DNA of 64,000 nt from Methylocapsa acidiphila B2 (GTDB taxonomy: Bacteria; Pseudomonadota; Alphaproteobacteria; Rhizobiales; Beijerinckiaceae), in the NCBI RefSeq assembly GCF_000427445.1, contig NZ_KE386496.1, forward strand, positions 3,030,504-3,094,503, in the 5' to 3' direction. Made by a program: the position numbers and the translations under genes. The notes beneath the pieces are model-generated. The model was not told where the DNA came from. It did not search any database and worked only from the letters and a program-made list of their open reading frames with translations. This document shows, in pieces, positions 1 to 8,921 of this stretch. Position 1 is the first letter of the stretch. Every line of letters begins with the position of its first letter.

Positions 1-1
1 T

Positions 2-751
2 CCTGTGACGCCCGAAGCGGTTAATACGCGCTACAATAATTTCTATGAGTTCGGCTCGAGCAAGTCGATCGCGGACGCGGCCGAATCGCTTAAGGTCAGG
101 CCCTGGACGGTCAAGATCGACGGGCGCGTCGGCAAGCCGCAGGAGATCGCCATCGACGATCTTTTGAAGCGCATGCCGCTGGAGGAGCGCCTCTATCGCC
201 ATCGCTGCGTCGAGGCCTGGTCGATGGCGGTTCCCTGGACCGGCTTTCCCCTACGCGCGCTCATCGAAGCGGCGGAGCCGCAGGCCGGGGCCAATTATGT
301 GCGGTTCGAGACCTTTCTCGATCGCGCCGTGGCGCCGGGGCAGCGGCAGTTCTGGTATCCTTGGCCCTATGTCGAGGGCCTGACCCTCGCCGAGGCGAGC
401 AACGATCTCGCCTTTCTCGTCACCGGCGCCTATGGCAAGCCGCTGCCGAAGAGCATGGGCGCGCCCTTGCGCCTCGCGACGCCGTGGAAATATGGCTTCA
501 AATCGATCAAGTCGATCACGCGGATTTCCTTGGTCGCGGAGCGGCCGAAGACCTTTTGGGAGCAATTGGGTCCGAGCGAATATGGGTTTTGGGCCAATGT
601 GAACCCGATGGTTCCACATCCGCGTTGGAGCCAGGCCAATGAGGAAGTGCTCGGGACGCATGAGCGCCGCCCGACCGAGCTCTATAACGGCTATGGCGAA
701 TTCGTCGCCGGGCTCTATAGCGGCCTCGAAGGCGAGCGGCTCTTCATGTGA
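2..751 (+). CDS. msrP: MsrP, protein-methionine-sulfoxide reductase catalytic subunit (5' truncated by window edge)
   Basis: Periplasmic molybdopterin enzyme that reduces methionine sulfoxide in oxidised envelope proteins, usually with the heme membrane partner MsrQ. The frame is already open at the window edge, so the start and the expected Tat signal lie outside. The visible part reads like the MsrP/YedY core: RWxx-type segment TRYNNFYEFG near the start, then RHRCVEAWSM, whose Cys is the family's molybdenum ligand, then KSMGAPLRLATPWKYGFKS and the C-terminal NPMVPHPRWSQA segment. No msrQ follows; the next gene is convergent. The family call is secure. Confidence 0.93.
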   Translation, partial: PVTPEAVNTRYNNFYEFGSSKSIADAAESLKVRPWTVKIDGRVGKPQEIAIDDLLKRMPLEERLYRHRCVEAWSMAVPWTGFPLRALIEAAEPQAGANYVRFETFLDRAVAPGQRQFWYPWPYVEGLTLAEASNDLAFLVTGAYGKPLPKSMGAPLRLATPWKYGFKSIKSITRISLVAERPKTFWEQLGPSEYGFWANVNPMVPHPRWSQANEEVLGTHERRPTELYNGYGEFVAGLYSGLEGERLFM

Positions 752-776
752 GCCGCCGCCCGTCCGTCCGTCCGGC

Positions 777-1268
777 CTACTGCCCGAAGAACTGATAGGT
801 CGCGGAATATCTGATCCGCGCGGCCTCGCCCTTATGGGCGGCGTCGCAGCCGCTCGCGGGCTCGGCGCCGCCTTTGGTGTCGATGCGGCGAATATAGGCC
901 GCGTTGGCGAGACGCCCCGCGCCGTCATGCGTCTTGACCTTGAGCAGCAGCCAGGGAACTGCGCCCTTTTGCGCCGCGGCCTGCTTTGCAATGAGTTCGG
1001 CGGTTGCTGAGGAAGAATCCGAAAGCGTCCAGCTCGGCCCCTTGGAATGGGTCCCGATTTGGCGTCCCTCCGCGTCGAACAGATTTGCCGCCGGCTCCTG
1101 AAAGACCCAGGCGAAGCCCTGGTCCTTGGCCTCGCAGGCATAGACCTGGATGCCGTCGGCGCCGAGCTCGAACAGGAGCTTCGCGTCCGCGGGCGGCGTC
1201 AGCGATTCTTCCGCCATGACGCCGTCGGCGAGGCCGCAAACAGCGAGGGCCAGGATCAAGCGTTTCAT
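777..1268 (-). CDS. DUF3455 family exported protein
   Basis: 163 residues. An N-terminal signal peptide (MKRLILALAVCGLADGVMA, probable cleavage after VMA) sends it to the periplasm. The body has the DUF3455 features: PPADAKLLFELGADGIQVYAC near the start, FVFQEP-type WVFQEPAANLFDAEGR, GPSW, and a C-terminal YSATYQFFG. Members are usually uncharacterised secreted proteins, so no biochemical role can be given. It converges on msrP with a 25-bp gap and is divergent from the helicase gene; the parS-like palindrome lies between the two starts. Confidence 0.85.
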   Translation of the reverse strand: MKRLILALAVCGLADGVMAEESLTPPADAKLLFELGADGIQVYACEAKDQGFAWVFQEPAANLFDAEGRQIGTHSKGPSWTLSDSSSATAELIAKQAAAQKGAVPWLLLKVKTHDGAGRLANAAYIRRIDTKGGAEPASGCDAAHKGEAARIRYSATYQFFGQ

Positions 1269-1305
1269 GCGTCTGCTCCTTGGGCTTTGTAAGATGCTTC
1301 AACTG

Positions 1306-1321
1306 TGCTTCACGTGAAACA
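1306..1321. promoter_or_regulatory. parS-like centromere site
   Basis: The 16 bases TGCTTCACGTGAAACA differ at one position from the bacterial parS consensus TGTTTCACGTGAAACA, the ParB-CTPase loading site. The right half is exact and the left half carries C for T at position 3. It lies between the divergent DUF3455 and helicase genes. Its match and intergenic position are seen directly; binding is inferred. No parA or parB is in the window. Confidence 0.6.
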
Positions 1322-1457
1322 CGCCTTCAGATTGGGCGGCGGCGCGACGCTTATTGTCAAGCCCGCGCCGCCGTCTCGCGAAAATGTGACAGGATATGAT
1401 GACGGAATGGCGATGCCCCGGCGCCGGGCCGCGGGGCTGGGCGGGAAGTCGTGTGAA

Positions 1458-2549
1458 ATGAGCTGGTCGCCGCAGCAGGACGCTGCGCTCGGCGCCGTCG
1501 CCGCCTGGTTGAAGCAGGGCGCGCCGCAAGTCTTTCGCCTGTTCGGCTATGCCGGCACCGGCAAGACGACGCTCGCCAAGCAGCTTGCCGAGGACATAGA
1601 CGGCGAGGTCGCCTTCGCCGCCTATACGGGCAAGGCGGCGCTGGTGCTGCGCTCCAAGGGCTGCAAGGACGCCCGCACGATCCATAGCCTGATCTACAAG
1701 CCGCGCGAGACCGAGACGGAGGAGCCCTCCTTCGTGCTGAATGAGGAGAGCGCCGTCGCCAAGGCGAGCCTCGTCATCATCGACGAATGCTCCATGGTCG
1801 ACGCGAATCTCGGCCGCGATCTTCTCTCTTTCGGCAAGCCCGTGCTGGTGCTCGGCGATCCGGCGCAATTGCCGCCGGTGAAGGGCGGCGGCTTTTTCAC
1901 CGAGGCCAAGCCCGATGTGATGCTGACAGAGGTGCATCGCCAGGCGGCGGATAATCCGATCATCAAAATGTCCATGCTGGTGCGCGAGGGCGGACGGCTG
2001 TCGCTCGGCGCCTATGGCGAGAGCCGCGTCATCGAGCGCCGCGATATTGACGCGGGCGCGGTCACCGGCGCCGATCAGGTGCTTGTGGGCTTGAACCGCA
2101 CGCGAAAATCCTACAATCGCCGGATGCGCGAGCTTTTCGGCTATGAGGGTGATTTTCCGGAGCCCGGCGATAAGCTCGTCTGCCTTAGGAACGACAAGAC
2201 CAAGGGCTTGTTGAATGGCGGCATATGGATCGTGAAGACCACCGGAACGACGCGGAAGAAGAAGCTCGCGTTGAATGTGGTCCCGGAAGACGATGCGACC
2301 CGCAAGCCCTTGCGCATCGGCGTCCTGCCTGAGTTCTTTTCAGGCGCCGAGGAAGGTCTGACCCCGCAACAACGCCGCGACTCGGATGAATTCGATTACG
2401 GCTATGCGCTGACCGTGCATAAGGCGCAAGGCTCGCAATGGAGCTCGGTCGTGTTGTTCGACGAAAGCGGCGCCTTCCGCGAGCATCGCCACCGCTGGCT
2501 CTACACGGGGATTACGCGCGCGGCCGAGCGGTTGACGGTTGTGGTGTGA
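1458..2549 (+). CDS. RecD-like superfamily 1 DNA helicase (AAA ATPase)
   Basis: 363 residues from the ATG chosen here. Open frame extends upstream to a GTG at 1305, but that would run through the parS-like site, and MSWSPQQDAAL is a natural N-terminus with an SD-like GGGAAG upstream. Helicase motifs: Walker A GYAGTGKTT near residue 30, Walker B VIIDECSMVD near 110, GDPAQLPPVKGGG, and the C-terminal ALTVHKAQGSQW and WLYTGITRAAERL of UvrD/RecD-type C domains. There is no RecD N-terminal domain, so it resembles stand-alone RecD2/Dda-type helicases. Probable role in repair or replication restart; the precise function is unknown. Confidence 0.85.
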   Translation: MSWSPQQDAALGAVAAWLKQGAPQVFRLFGYAGTGKTTLAKQLAEDIDGEVAFAAYTGKAALVLRSKGCKDARTIHSLIYKPRETETEEPSFVLNEESAVAKASLVIIDECSMVDANLGRDLLSFGKPVLVLGDPAQLPPVKGGGFFTEAKPDVMLTEVHRQAADNPIIKMSMLVREGGRLSLGAYGESRVIERRDIDAGAVTGADQVLVGLNRTRKSYNRRMRELFGYEGDFPEPGDKLVCLRNDKTKGLLNGGIWIVKTTGTTRKKKLALNVVPEDDATRKPLRIGVLPEFFSGAEEGLTPQQRRDSDEFDYGYALTVHKAQGSQWSSVVLFDESGAFREHRHRWLYTGITRAAERLTVVV

Positions 2550-2635
2550 TAGGGGGAGAACAACTTTGGATTTTGAACACCGTAGCGGCCCCGCTCTCAT
2601 TATGAAGCTCGTTATGTTGAGCGCTGTTAGAAAAT

Positions 2636-3295
2636 ATGATTTGGCTAGAGTGGGGCGGGATGTATAATATGTATTTGTATTTGCAGTCCTTTTTGATGCA
2701 TTTGTGGCCCCTCCTGACCGCCGGGAGTTTTTGGGGCTTTGGATCTCTCGCTCATACTTACTGGCCGTGGGCCAAGCGTCAGCTGGATAGAGTGCCGTCA
2801 TCGATGTATCAGACGCTTACGCTTAACGCGTTTATTTTGGCGTTTTTTTACTCGGGATTTGCTGTCTGGTCTGATGAGCACGAAGCGAGAATCAAATCCG
2901 AAGAGGTATTCCAGCGAATCCCAACTCGCATGCTAAAGCCGAGCCAGCGGAGCCGCATGGAACCGCTGTTAAATCTTGATCTGGCGCAATCCTACTCTTT
3001 GGAGGTTAACAGCGTGCCGAACTGCGATGAATGCGAGCAGTTTGCCGAGAACATAAGAGAGTTCTTCAATTCAATTCCTGGCTGGAAAGCCAGCGGATCC
3101 GTCGCATTTTGCTGTCCACCATTTCCATCAGGGCACGGTTTGTATCTTCTAACAAAAGAAGAGGAAAAGCACTCAGAACTGGCCGAAAAACTTTTCCAAG
3201 CATTTGAAGCCGGTGGGGCTCTGCTAACCCGCGAATCAAACCCTGGTGCCAGCAAGGGAACTCTCATGATACTTGTCGCTCGCACTGGCGCGTAA
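2636..3295 (+). CDS. Orphan predicted membrane protein
   Basis: 219 residues; family not recognised. Two hydrophobic stretches occur near residues 18-45 (LMHLWPLLTAGSFWGFG) and 63-78 (LTLNAFILAFFYSGFAVW), followed by a soluble domain with four Cys (CDEC, CC). The codons and third positions are clearly more AT-rich than in the flanking helicase and nth genes, which suggests recent acquisition. It stands alone between a same-strand helicase gene and the convergent nth. Confidence 0.6.
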   Translation: MIWLEWGGMYNMYLYLQSFLMHLWPLLTAGSFWGFGSLAHTYWPWAKRQLDRVPSSMYQTLTLNAFILAFFYSGFAVWSDEHEARIKSEEVFQRIPTRMLKPSQRSRMEPLLNLDLAQSYSLEVNSVPNCDECEQFAENIREFFNSIPGWKASGSVAFCCPPFPSGHGLYLLTKEEEKHSELAEKLFQAFEAGGALLTRESNPGASKGTLMILVARTGA

Positions 3296-3306
3296 TAGCT
3301 TATCCC

Positions 3307-4053
3307 CTACACCCTCTTCTCCGGCCAAGCGCACAAATCCGCGATTGGGCACGCGCCGCATTTCGGCGCGCGGGCCATGCAGATGTAGCGGCCGTGTAGA
3401 ATCAGCCAATGATGCGCATGCTGCATATAGGCTGCGGGGATGATCTTCTCGAGGCCGAGCTCGACGGCGAGGGGCGTCTTGCCCGGCGCGAGCGGAATGC
3501 GGTTCGAGACGCGAAAAATATGCGTGTCCACCGCCATGGTCGGCGCGCCGAAGGCGATGTTCAACACCACATTGGCGGTCTTGCGGCCGACGCCCGGCAG
3601 GGTCTCCAAAGCTACGCGGTCTTGCGGCACCTCGCCGCCATAATCCGAGACCAGGCGCTGCGAGAGCAGGATCACATGCTTGGCCTTGGTGCGGAAAAGG
3701 CCGATCGTCTTGATCAGCTCGCGCACCTTGTCCTCGCCGAGCGCCAGCATTTTTTGCGGATTGTCGGCGAGCGCGAACAGCGCCGGCGTCGCCTTGTTGA
3801 CCCCGGCATCCGTCGCCTGCGCCGAAAGCACCACGGCGACGAGAAGGGTGAAGGCGTTTTTATAATGCAGCTCGCCCTTGGGATGCGGGTCGGCGGCCTT
3901 GAAACGACGGAAAATCTCGGCCACGCGGGCCGGGTCCGGCGGCTTGGGTTTTTTTGCCCGCGGCTTTGCAGGGCCTTTGACCGAAGCCTTTGCGGCGGCT
4001 TGCTTTTCGCCTTTTTTTCCGCGCGTCGCTTTTGCCGTCGTGATTTTGGTCAT
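3307..4053 (-). CDS. nth: Endonuclease III
   Basis: DNA glycosylase/AP lyase that removes oxidised pyrimidines in base excision repair. It has 248 residues with a Lys/Ala-rich N-terminal extension of about 35 residues. The helix-hairpin-helix LPGVGRKTANVVL holds the catalytic Lys, TMAVDTHIFRV the catalytic Asp, and the C-terminus carries the [4Fe-4S] signature C-x6-C-x2-C-x5-C (CMARAPKCGACPIADLC). All key residues are present. It is divergent from the DUF2244 gene, with a short shared promoter region. Confidence 0.97.
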   Translation of the reverse strand: MTKITTAKATRGKKGEKQAAAKASVKGPAKPRAKKPKPPDPARVAEIFRRFKAADPHPKGELHYKNAFTLLVAVVLSAQATDAGVNKATPALFALADNPQKMLALGEDKVRELIKTIGLFRTKAKHVILLSQRLVSDYGGEVPQDRVALETLPGVGRKTANVVLNIAFGAPTMAVDTHIFRVSNRIPLAPGKTPLAVELGLEKIIPAAYMQHAHHWLILHGRYICMARAPKCGACPIADLCAWPEKRV

Positions 4054-4100
4054 TTGCGCGTTATAAATTCGATCATCGGCGGGGAGAAGAGCGTCGACCC

Positions 4101-4613
4101 ATGTCTTATGAGGAATCCGGGATTGCGGAGCCTGAAAATCGCAGGCTTTTCGCGGCGCGGCTGCAGCCCTATCGATCGCTCACGCGGCGCAATTTCTATC
4201 TGATCATGATGGTGTTTTCAGGCGCGAGCCTATTCTCGAGCCTGCCCTTCATCTTGCTCGGCGCCTGGCCGGTCGCGGGCTTCATGGGGCTCGACGTGGC
4301 GATTTTCTATTTCGCCTTTCGCGCCAATTTCAAAGCCGCCCGCGCCTATGAGGACGTGCTCGTCACCCATTACGAGCTTCGGCTTTCCAAGGTCAGCGCG
4401 AAGGGGCGGCGCGCCGAATGGCTCTTCAACCCCGCCTGGGTGCGGCTCGAGCGGGAAGAGCACGAGGAATTCGGCACGCAAAGGCTCGCCCTCGTCTCGC
4501 GCGGGAAGAGCGTCGAGATCGCGGGTTTTCTGGGGCCGGACCAAAAGGCGGATTTGGCGAGCGCATTGTCGCGGGCGCTCGCCGAGGCGCGGCGCGGCCC
4601 GCGTTTTTCCTGA
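4101..4613 (+). CDS. DUF2244 family integral membrane protein
   Basis: 170 residues. The order is typical of DUF2244: a soluble N-terminus ending LQPYRSLTRRNF, two adjacent transmembrane helices at about residues 33-75 (FYLIMMVFSGASLFSSLPFIL, then AGFMGLDVAIFYFAF), and a C-terminal beta-rich cytoplasmic domain. Function is unknown. The family is common in alphaproteobacteria, often near nth as here, with which it is divergently arranged. Confidence 0.85.
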   Translation: MSYEESGIAEPENRRLFAARLQPYRSLTRRNFYLIMMVFSGASLFSSLPFILLGAWPVAGFMGLDVAIFYFAFRANFKAARAYEDVLVTHYELRLSKVSAKGRRAEWLFNPAWVRLEREEHEEFGTQRLALVSRGKSVEIAGFLGPDQKADLASALSRALAEARRGPRFS

Positions 4614-4646
4614 TAGACCAGCCGGCCTCGCAGAGCGTCGCCGCGC

Positions 4647-5570
4647 TCAGTCCGTTTTAGGGTTGAGAATCTCGCCGATTTCCTTTCGGATCTCGGGCTC
4701 GACCTCTCGCCTTGGCGCGGGCTCTTCAGGCAGGATGTCCTCGCTCTCGGCCGGATCGATCGCGGAGGCGCGAAACGCCGGGTTGGTCGGCGGCTGCGTC
4801 CCCGGCTGCAGCATTTTGGCCAGCGCTTCAAGTGCCGCTTGGACGGAGTTGGCGTCGAGCCCCGGCGAGGAGGATGACGGAGCCGGCGCTGCGGGCGCGC
4901 CTCCGGCCCGGCCGACGAGAGCGCCGAGCAAAGTGCCGAGAACGCCGCCGAAGGCTCCCCCCGACGCAGGCGAAGAGCCGGCTTGCGCAGAGCCTCCACG
5001 CAGCAATTGACCGAGAATGGACCCGAGCCCGCCCGCGCCGCCGACCGAGGCTGGGGAAGGCGCCTCACCCCGCCCGTCCAGAATGGAGCCCTGGCTGCTT
5101 TGGCCCTGGCGGCCGGCGTTGACGATCTGCGAGAAAATCGCGCCGAGACCCTGATTTTGCAGCGCTTTCGTCAAGCCGCTGAAAACGGCCGAAGCGAGAA
5201 TGGGAAGGATTTGCGCCAGGAGATCGGGCTTGAGCCCGGTCGCGGCGGCGGCGCGCTGGATGGCCTGCGCGTCGATCTGTTCCGAGCCGAAGAGCTGGCG
5301 GAGCGCCGCGCCGCCTTTTTCTGCGGCGAAGGCCTGTTCCGCCGCCGGATCGGCGAAGGCCGCCACAGGCTGGCTATGGCTGAAGGATTCGATGACCGGC
5401 GCGAGCGCCTCCGGTTCGGCCGCCTTGGCCTTCAGTCCGTCCGCAAGCTCCGGCAGAAGCGCCGCGACGGCGGCGTCCGCCTCTTGCGGCGAGATGTTGA
5501 ATTGGACCGCGAGATCTTCAATTGCTTGCCCGCCGTGGGCGTCTTGCAGGATCTCATAGAGATTGGGCAT
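4647..5570 (-). CDS. DUF937 family protein
   Basis: 307 residues. It opens MPNLYEILQDAHGGQAIEDLA, matching the N-terminal helical repeat of DUF937, and has the second-half motif LLAQILPILASAVFSGLTKAL. The C-terminal half is low complexity, rich in Gly, Ala, Pro and Ser (residues about 165-260), then acidic. No signal peptide. DUF937 proteins are abundant but of unknown function. A single start candidate at the downstream ATG fits. It converges with DUF2244. Confidence 0.85.
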   Translation of the reverse strand: MPNLYEILQDAHGGQAIEDLAVQFNISPQEADAAVAALLPELADGLKAKAAEPEALAPVIESFSHSQPVAAFADPAAEQAFAAEKGGAALRQLFGSEQIDAQAIQRAAAATGLKPDLLAQILPILASAVFSGLTKALQNQGLGAIFSQIVNAGRQGQSSQGSILDGRGEAPSPASVGGAGGLGSILGQLLRGGSAQAGSSPASGGAFGGVLGTLLGALVGRAGGAPAAPAPSSSSPGLDANSVQAALEALAKMLQPGTQPPTNPAFRASAIDPAESEDILPEEPAPRREVEPEIRKEIGEILNPKTD

Positions 5571-5638
5571 GGCTTTTCTCCCTGCCGTCCCGTGTCAGCG
5601 GATTGTTGGTCGCTCGTTTAGAGGGAAGGCGCCGGATG

Positions 5639-6994
5639 CTACGCGCTCTTTGCCGGCTTGGCGAGCTTGGCCGTGACAAAATAGGCCGTGGCCACGGCGC
5701 CGGTGCCGAACACGGCCGCTCCTGCGATCAAGCCCAAAAAGCCCCCCTCGGGACCAAAATGCGCGGCGCCGATCGTCACGAAGGGAATGGCGCCGAGAGT
5801 CGCCCGACCCCAGTTGAACAAGGTGGAGAGAACCGGAAAGCCGAGATTGTTGAAGGCCGCGTTGGCGACGAAAACCCCTCCGAGGAAAAGCCAAAGAAGG
5901 CCGCCATAGGCGCAAAAGAAACGCACCAGGTCGGCGGTCTCGCCCTGCGCGCCGAAAATTTGGACGACGAGCGGGGCGCTGGCGCGCAACAGGGCCGAGA
6001 CCGCGACGACGTAAACCGCCGAGAAGGCGAAACTGTTGGTGAGCGTCTGGCGTACGCGGGAAAAGAGCCGGGCGCCGAGATTTTGCGCCAGAATCGGGCC
6101 GACCGAGCCCGAGAGCGCGAAGACCACGCCGAAGGCGACCGGCGTCACCCGATCGATGATGGCGAAAGCTGCGACGACGGCCTCGCCGAAATGCGAGAAG
6201 ACCCGCATCGCATAGGCGTTGGCGACCGGCGTCGCCAGATTGGCCAATATGGCCGGTACGGCGATCGTGAGCATGGCCGGCAGATCCAAGATCACGGCCC
6301 TGCGATGCGGCCGCCCTACAAGTCCGTGCCGGCGCACCGCCCCGAGAAGCCCGACGGCGACAAGGACGAGACGCGAGATGACCGTGACGATCGCTGCGCC
6401 TTCGACCCCGAGGCCGAGGCCGAAAATGAAGATCGGATCGAGACAGGCCGTCACGATCGCGCCGGAAAGGGTGACATACATGGCGCGCCGCGCGTCGCCG
6501 ACGGCGCGCAAAAGCGCGGCGAGCGACATGCCGAGGCCGAGCAGGATGGTCGCTGGAAGGGTGATCGCGAGAAAAGTCGCGCCGACGTCCAGCGCTTCGC
6601 CGCGGGCGCCGAAAAGGGTGAGAATTTCACGGCGAAAGACAATGCCGGCCGCGCCGACCAGAGCCGCGATCACAATGACATGCACAAGGCCCGAGGCGGA
6701 GAGCCGTTGCGCGCCCGGCCAGTCGCCGGCCCCGATCGCGCGGGCGACGAGCGCGCCGATCGCGATCGAGAGCCCGATATTGATCGAGACGGCGAAGAAC
6801 ATGACCTGAGTCGCATAGGCGACCGCCGCCGTGAGGTTCGGATCGCCGAGGCGCGACACGTAAATGAGAGAAAGAAGATCCACGATGAAGATGGACATGA
6901 GCCCGATCGAGGCCGCCGCCGTCATGACGAGCACGTGGCGCATCGTCGAGCCTTCCGTGAAAATCGGGCGCGTCAGTTTCGAGGCTGAACTCAA
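5639..6994 (-). CDS. MATE family efflux transporter
   Basis: About 451 residues from a TTG chosen for the GGGA Shine-Dalgarno 9 bases upstream and for the usual MATE length; open frame continues to another TTG at 7081, which would add 29 basic residues unlike the family. The start GSTMRHVLVMTAAASIGLM is characteristic of one MATE branch, and twelve hydrophobic segments follow with the two-fold repeat (second half from about residue 215, GDARRAMYVTLSGAIV). It should exchange cationic drugs or metabolites for Na+ or H+ at the inner membrane. Substrate unknown. Confidence 0.85.
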   Translation of the reverse strand: MSSASKLTRPIFTEGSTMRHVLVMTAAASIGLMSIFIVDLLSLIYVSRLGDPNLTAAVAYATQVMFFAVSINIGLSIAIGALVARAIGAGDWPGAQRLSASGLVHVIVIAALVGAAGIVFRREILTLFGARGEALDVGATFLAITLPATILLGLGMSLAALLRAVGDARRAMYVTLSGAIVTACLDPIFIFGLGLGVEGAAIVTVISRLVLVAVGLLGAVRRHGLVGRPHRRAVILDLPAMLTIAVPAILANLATPVANAYAMRVFSHFGEAVVAAFAIIDRVTPVAFGVVFALSGSVGPILAQNLGARLFSRVRQTLTNSFAFSAVYVVAVSALLRASAPLVVQIFGAQGETADLVRFFCAYGGLLWLFLGGVFVANAAFNNLGFPVLSTLFNWGRATLGAIPFVTIGAAHFGPEGGFLGLIAGAAVFGTGAVATAYFVTAKLAKPAKSA

Positions 6995-7175
6995 TGAACT
7001 TGATCCCTTCGCGATCGGACGCGGCCGCGGCTCCACGCGCTTCGTACACTCTCGGCGTCTCGAGCGCTTTCCAAACTTCAAGAGCTTGCGTTTTTTCTCG
7101 CGGCTCGGATCGCTTTAATCAGATCGGCAAGAACATGCTTTAGAAACGCTATTTTGACGGATGCAAAAAGATTAT

Positions 7176-7191
7176 CCGCGCCCCGGCGCGG
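7176..7191. promoter_or_regulatory. Hairpin-forming palindrome upstream of the CDF gene
   Basis: CCGCGCC-CC-GGCGCGG is a perfect 7-bp inverted repeat 54 bases before the CDF start. It may be an operator, part of a 5' leader structure, or a terminator for neither strand since no T-run follows. Seen directly; role unknown. Confidence 0.3.
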
Positions 7192-7245
7192 AAATGTTAA
7201 TGAGCGCGGAACCCTGAGTTTGGCGCAATCGACGATGGCGGCGCT

Positions 7246-8181
7246 ATGAACGAGACACACCAGCATGCCCATGCCCATGGCGGCGCCCACGCGCATGTTC
7301 ACGCCCCGGCGAGCTTCGGGGCGCGCTTCGGCGTCGGGATGGCGCTCAATCTGATCGTCGTCATTCTCGAAGCCGTCTATGGAGTCCTCGGCAATTCGAT
7401 GGCGCTCATCGCCGACGCCGGCCATAATCTTTCGGATGTGCTCGGCCTCGGCGTCGCTTTCGCCGCGGTCGTGGCGTCGCGGCGCGCGCCCTCGCCGCGC
7501 TTCACCTATGGGTTGCGGGCGACCTCTATTCTCGCGGCGCTCTTCAACGCCATGTTCCTGCTCATCGTCACCGGCGCGCTGGGCTATGCCGCGATTGAGC
7601 GTTTCTTTGAACCGGAGCCGGTGGCGGGCGGCGCCATGATGGCGGTGGCTGGGATCGGCGTGATCGTCAACGCCGCCACGGCGGCGCTGTTCGCTTCGGG
7701 GCGCAAGAACGACCTCAATGTTCGCGGTGCCTTTCTGCATATGGCGGCCGACGCCGGAATCTCGGCGGGCGTCGTCGTCGCCGGCCTCGCCATAACGCTT
7801 ACCGGATATCATTGGATCGACCCCGCCTTGAGCCTGCTTATCGGCGCGGTCATCATCGCCGGCACCTGGGGTCTGCTGCGCGAGAGCGTCGCCATGTCCC
7901 TCGCCGGCGTTCCCGTCGGCATCAGCAGCGCGGAGGTGCGGCGCTTTCTCTTGGCGCAGCCCGGCGTCTCGGGCCTCCACGATCTCCATATTTGGCCGAT
8001 GAGCACCAGCGAGACCGCGCTCACCGTCCATCTCGTCATGCCGGACGGGCATCCTGGCGACCCGTTCCTGATGCGCGCCGCCGCCGAACTGCACGAGCAT
8101 TATCGGATCGGACATGTGACCATGCAGATCGAGACCGAGCATGAAACCGCTTGCGCCCTCGCGCCCGACGAAGTGGTGTGA
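7246..8181 (+). CDS. Cation diffusion facilitator (CzcD/DmeF-like metal exporter)
   Basis: 311 residues. A His-rich N-terminus (HQHAHAHGGAHAHVH) precedes six transmembrane helices. The divalent-metal site motifs are intact: DAGHNLSD in TM2 and HMAADAG in TM5. The C-terminal cytoplasmic domain has LHDLHIWPMS and ends in a His/Glu-rich tail. Members export Zn, Co, Cd or Ni in exchange for protons. The HDxxD-like TM2 site (H and D at four-residue spacing) favours Zn/Cd or Co/Ni, but specificity cannot be read safely. It is divergent from the MATE gene. Confidence 0.93.
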   Translation: MNETHQHAHAHGGAHAHVHAPASFGARFGVGMALNLIVVILEAVYGVLGNSMALIADAGHNLSDVLGLGVAFAAVVASRRAPSPRFTYGLRATSILAALFNAMFLLIVTGALGYAAIERFFEPEPVAGGAMMAVAGIGVIVNAATAALFASGRKNDLNVRGAFLHMAADAGISAGVVVAGLAITLTGYHWIDPALSLLIGAVIIAGTWGLLRESVAMSLAGVPVGISSAEVRRFLLAQPGVSGLHDLHIWPMSTSETALTVHLVMPDGHPGDPFLMRAAAELHEHYRIGHVTMQIETEHETACALAPDEVV

Positions 8182-8202
8182 GGCGAGGCGGCTGTCCGCT
8201 TC

Positions 8203-8817
8203 TCAAACCTTGGGCGTAGTCCACGCCAAGATTTGACGTATGACTATGGCGAGAGCCGCGTCGAGAGCGGCGGACACGGTCGCGCCATCCTCCGCCGCGG
8301 CCGGCGCGCTCGCTGAAAAATTCCGCTCGAACAGGATTCGACCTTCGCGGTCGAGAATGCGGGCCGAGATTTCGACGACCGCTTCTCCGCGCGGGACGTC
8401 GAGCTCGAAGCGGCGGATATCCGCCTGAAGGTTATGGCCAGCCTCGCCGCTTGCGCCTAAAAGATGCGCCTTCTCGAAGCTTTCGGCGAGCCGCGCCTCG
8501 ACCAGCATGGGCAAGGGCGCCGTCCATTGCGCGCCGGTCAGGTAAGCCAGGGCGTCTTTGCCGGTGCGGACGACGATCCGATTCGAATCGGCCGCCAGCG
8601 TCGTCGTCGGCCTCATGACCGCGATCTTGCCGCGCCCCGGTTGCGGCCCCGCCACCGCATTTGGCGCCGCGCCGAGATTGTAGGCGACCATGGAACTGGT
8701 CGCGCAAGCGGCGAGGGCGCTTGCGAGGCCTGCAACGGCGAGGATTTTGAGCGGCTGCGTCAAGCAAGCGGCGCGATGACGCGGGGCGCGAAAACGGGCC
8801 CAGATGCCGGGCTCCAT
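8203..8817 (-). CDS. ABC-type transport auxiliary lipoprotein (PqiC/MlaD-associated)
   Basis: 204 residues. A lipoprotein signal with lipobox ALAAC lies at about residues 34-38; starting at the in-frame TTG at 8763 (TQPLKILAVAGL) would place it conventionally near residue 20, and is a serious alternative to the ATG used here. The rest fits the ABC-type transport auxiliary lipoprotein family (YNLGAAP, RIVVRTG, ALAYLTGAQWTAPLP, FELDV). As the last gene of the mlaEFD group it probably contacts the MCE ring at the outer membrane during phospholipid transfer. Confidence 0.85.
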   Translation of the reverse strand: MEPGIWARFRAPRHRAACLTQPLKILAVAGLASALAACATSSMVAYNLGAAPNAVAGPQPGRGKIAVMRPTTTLAADSNRIVVRTGKDALAYLTGAQWTAPLPMLVEARLAESFEKAHLLGASGEAGHNLQADIRRFELDVPRGEAVVEISARILDREGRILFERNFSASAPAAAEDGATVSAALDAALAIVIRQILAWTTPKV

Positions 8818-8921
8818 TCCTGATCATCTCCGAACGGGAGGCCGGCGCGTGGTCGCCGGCGTTCAACCTGCGCGGCCTTGCAAAGGCCGGATCGCTCCGA
8901 GGCCTGGCGCGCGCAAGCCCG

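Noticed and set aside
5522-6988. Long plus-strand frame opposite the MATE gene, rich in Arg, Glu and Asp
   Set aside because: Shadow of the MATE transporter in a GC-rich genome; composition is not protein-like and the antisense frame has clear membrane motifs.
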